Below are positions 5,537 through 5,860 of a stretch of 5,860 bases of DNA, piece by piece. The notes beneath the pieces are model-generated. The model made no database searches, was not told where the DNA came from, and saw only the letters and a list, made by a program, of their open reading frames with translations. The translations under genes and the position numbers were made by a program. How positions within the stretch are numbered: position 1 is the stretch's first letter; each line of letters begins with the position of its first letter. Origin of the DNA: Nocardiopsaceae bacterium (lineage in GTDB: Bacteria > Actinomycetota > Actinomycetes > Streptosporangiales > Streptosporangiaceae); NCBI GenBank assembly GCA_031254715.1, contig JAIRTY010000556.1, positions 1 to 5,860 on the forward strand, written 5' to 3'.

Positions 5537-5860
5537 ATGGGCAGGGTGATCAGGGCAGAGCCAGGGCGGCGGACCGGTGCCGGGCCCCGCCGGCAGCCGG
5601 ACGCCGGCCTGCGGCGACGGGCGGCGGCGCGCGGGATCGCCACGTCTTACCGCGACTCACGGGGCCGCCCGGTGGAGGTCGCGGCGGCCACGCTGACAGC
5701 CGTTCTTGCCGCGCTGGGCGAGGATCCGCATCCCGTGCTCAGCCGCGCCCCGGCGGCGACCGTTCGGAAAGAAGGAGCCCTGGCCCTCCCCGGCGGCGAG
5801 CCGGTGGCGCCCGCACCGCCGCCCGGGCGGCACTGGGGCTACGCGGTCCAGCTCTACGCG
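5537..5860 (+). CDS. malQ: 4-alpha-glucanotransferase (MalQ), N-terminal part, cut by window edge
   Basis: The frame is open from ATG 5537 to the right edge (108 codons). Residues 25-61 (LRRRAAARGIATSYRDSRG then VEVAAATLTAVLAAL) match the N-terminal helical segment of actinobacterial MalQ. Residues 99-108 (HWGYAVQLYA) match the start of its glycoside-hydrolase family 77 catalytic barrel, which usually continues LRS..SWG. MalQ transfers alpha-1,4-glucan segments between maltodextrins in the cytoplasm. Catalytic residues lie beyond the window. Only about 37 residues separate the two conserved parts, whereas actinobacterial homologues usually have a beta-sandwich region of roughly 100 residues there, so this copy looks shortened. 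The start is uncertain: no Shine-Dalgarno sequence precedes ATG 5537, and GTG 5546 is a second in-frame choice. The gene is probably unrelated in function to the upstream acylase. Confidence 0.75.
   Translation, partial: MGRVIRAEPGRRTGAGPRRQPDAGLRRRAAARGIATSYRDSRGRPVEVAAATLTAVLAALGEDPHPVLSRAPAATVRKEGALALPGGEPVAPAPPPGRHWGYAVQLYA

Overview
The window is very GC-rich with strong G/C third-position bias and almost no non-coding DNA, and its protein families are typical of a high-GC actinomycete (a NERD protein, a long penicillin-acylase-family enzyme of actinomycete type, an actinobacterial-style MalQ). The order or genus cannot be fixed from the sequence alone.

Layout. Positions 1-450 (minus strand) hold the N-terminal 150 residues of a NERD-domain protein that runs off the left edge. 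An 87-bp divergent intergenic region (451-537) contains an imperfect 23-bp dyad and -10-like hexamers placed so that both flanking genes could be transcribed as leaderless mRNAs. On the plus strand follow an amidase-signature hydrolase (538-1962), a membrane-anchored penicillin-acylase-family Ntn hydrolase (2005-4920), a possible 25-codon ORF overlapping its stop (4917-4994), a small proline-rich multi-pass membrane protein (5001-5501) and the first 108 codons of a 4-alpha-glucanotransferase (malQ, from about 5537) that runs off the right edge. The plus-strand genes are closely spaced (gaps of 42, 80 and 35 bp) with no visible terminator, so they could be co-transcribed. Amidase and acylase are two amide-bond hydrolases in series, one apparently cytoplasmic and one extracytoplasmic. 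malQ belongs to glycogen/maltodextrin metabolism and is probably only a neighbour.

The most unusual structure is in the acylase. Between the alpha-chain and the predicted autocatalytic cleavage site (Ser429) lies a spacer of about 135 residues. It carries two nearly identical 41-bp direct repeats exactly 126 bp (42 codons) apart, and between them three copies of a short Cys-Gly-Cys-Ser-encoding unit. The six cysteines there are the only cysteines in the 971-residue protein. The simplest reading is that a repetitive element was accepted in frame in a segment that maturation removes. Just after it, a tract of about 250 bp has softer codon usage than the rest of the gene. No clearly new multi-gene system is visible; this repeat-bearing spacer is the best lead.
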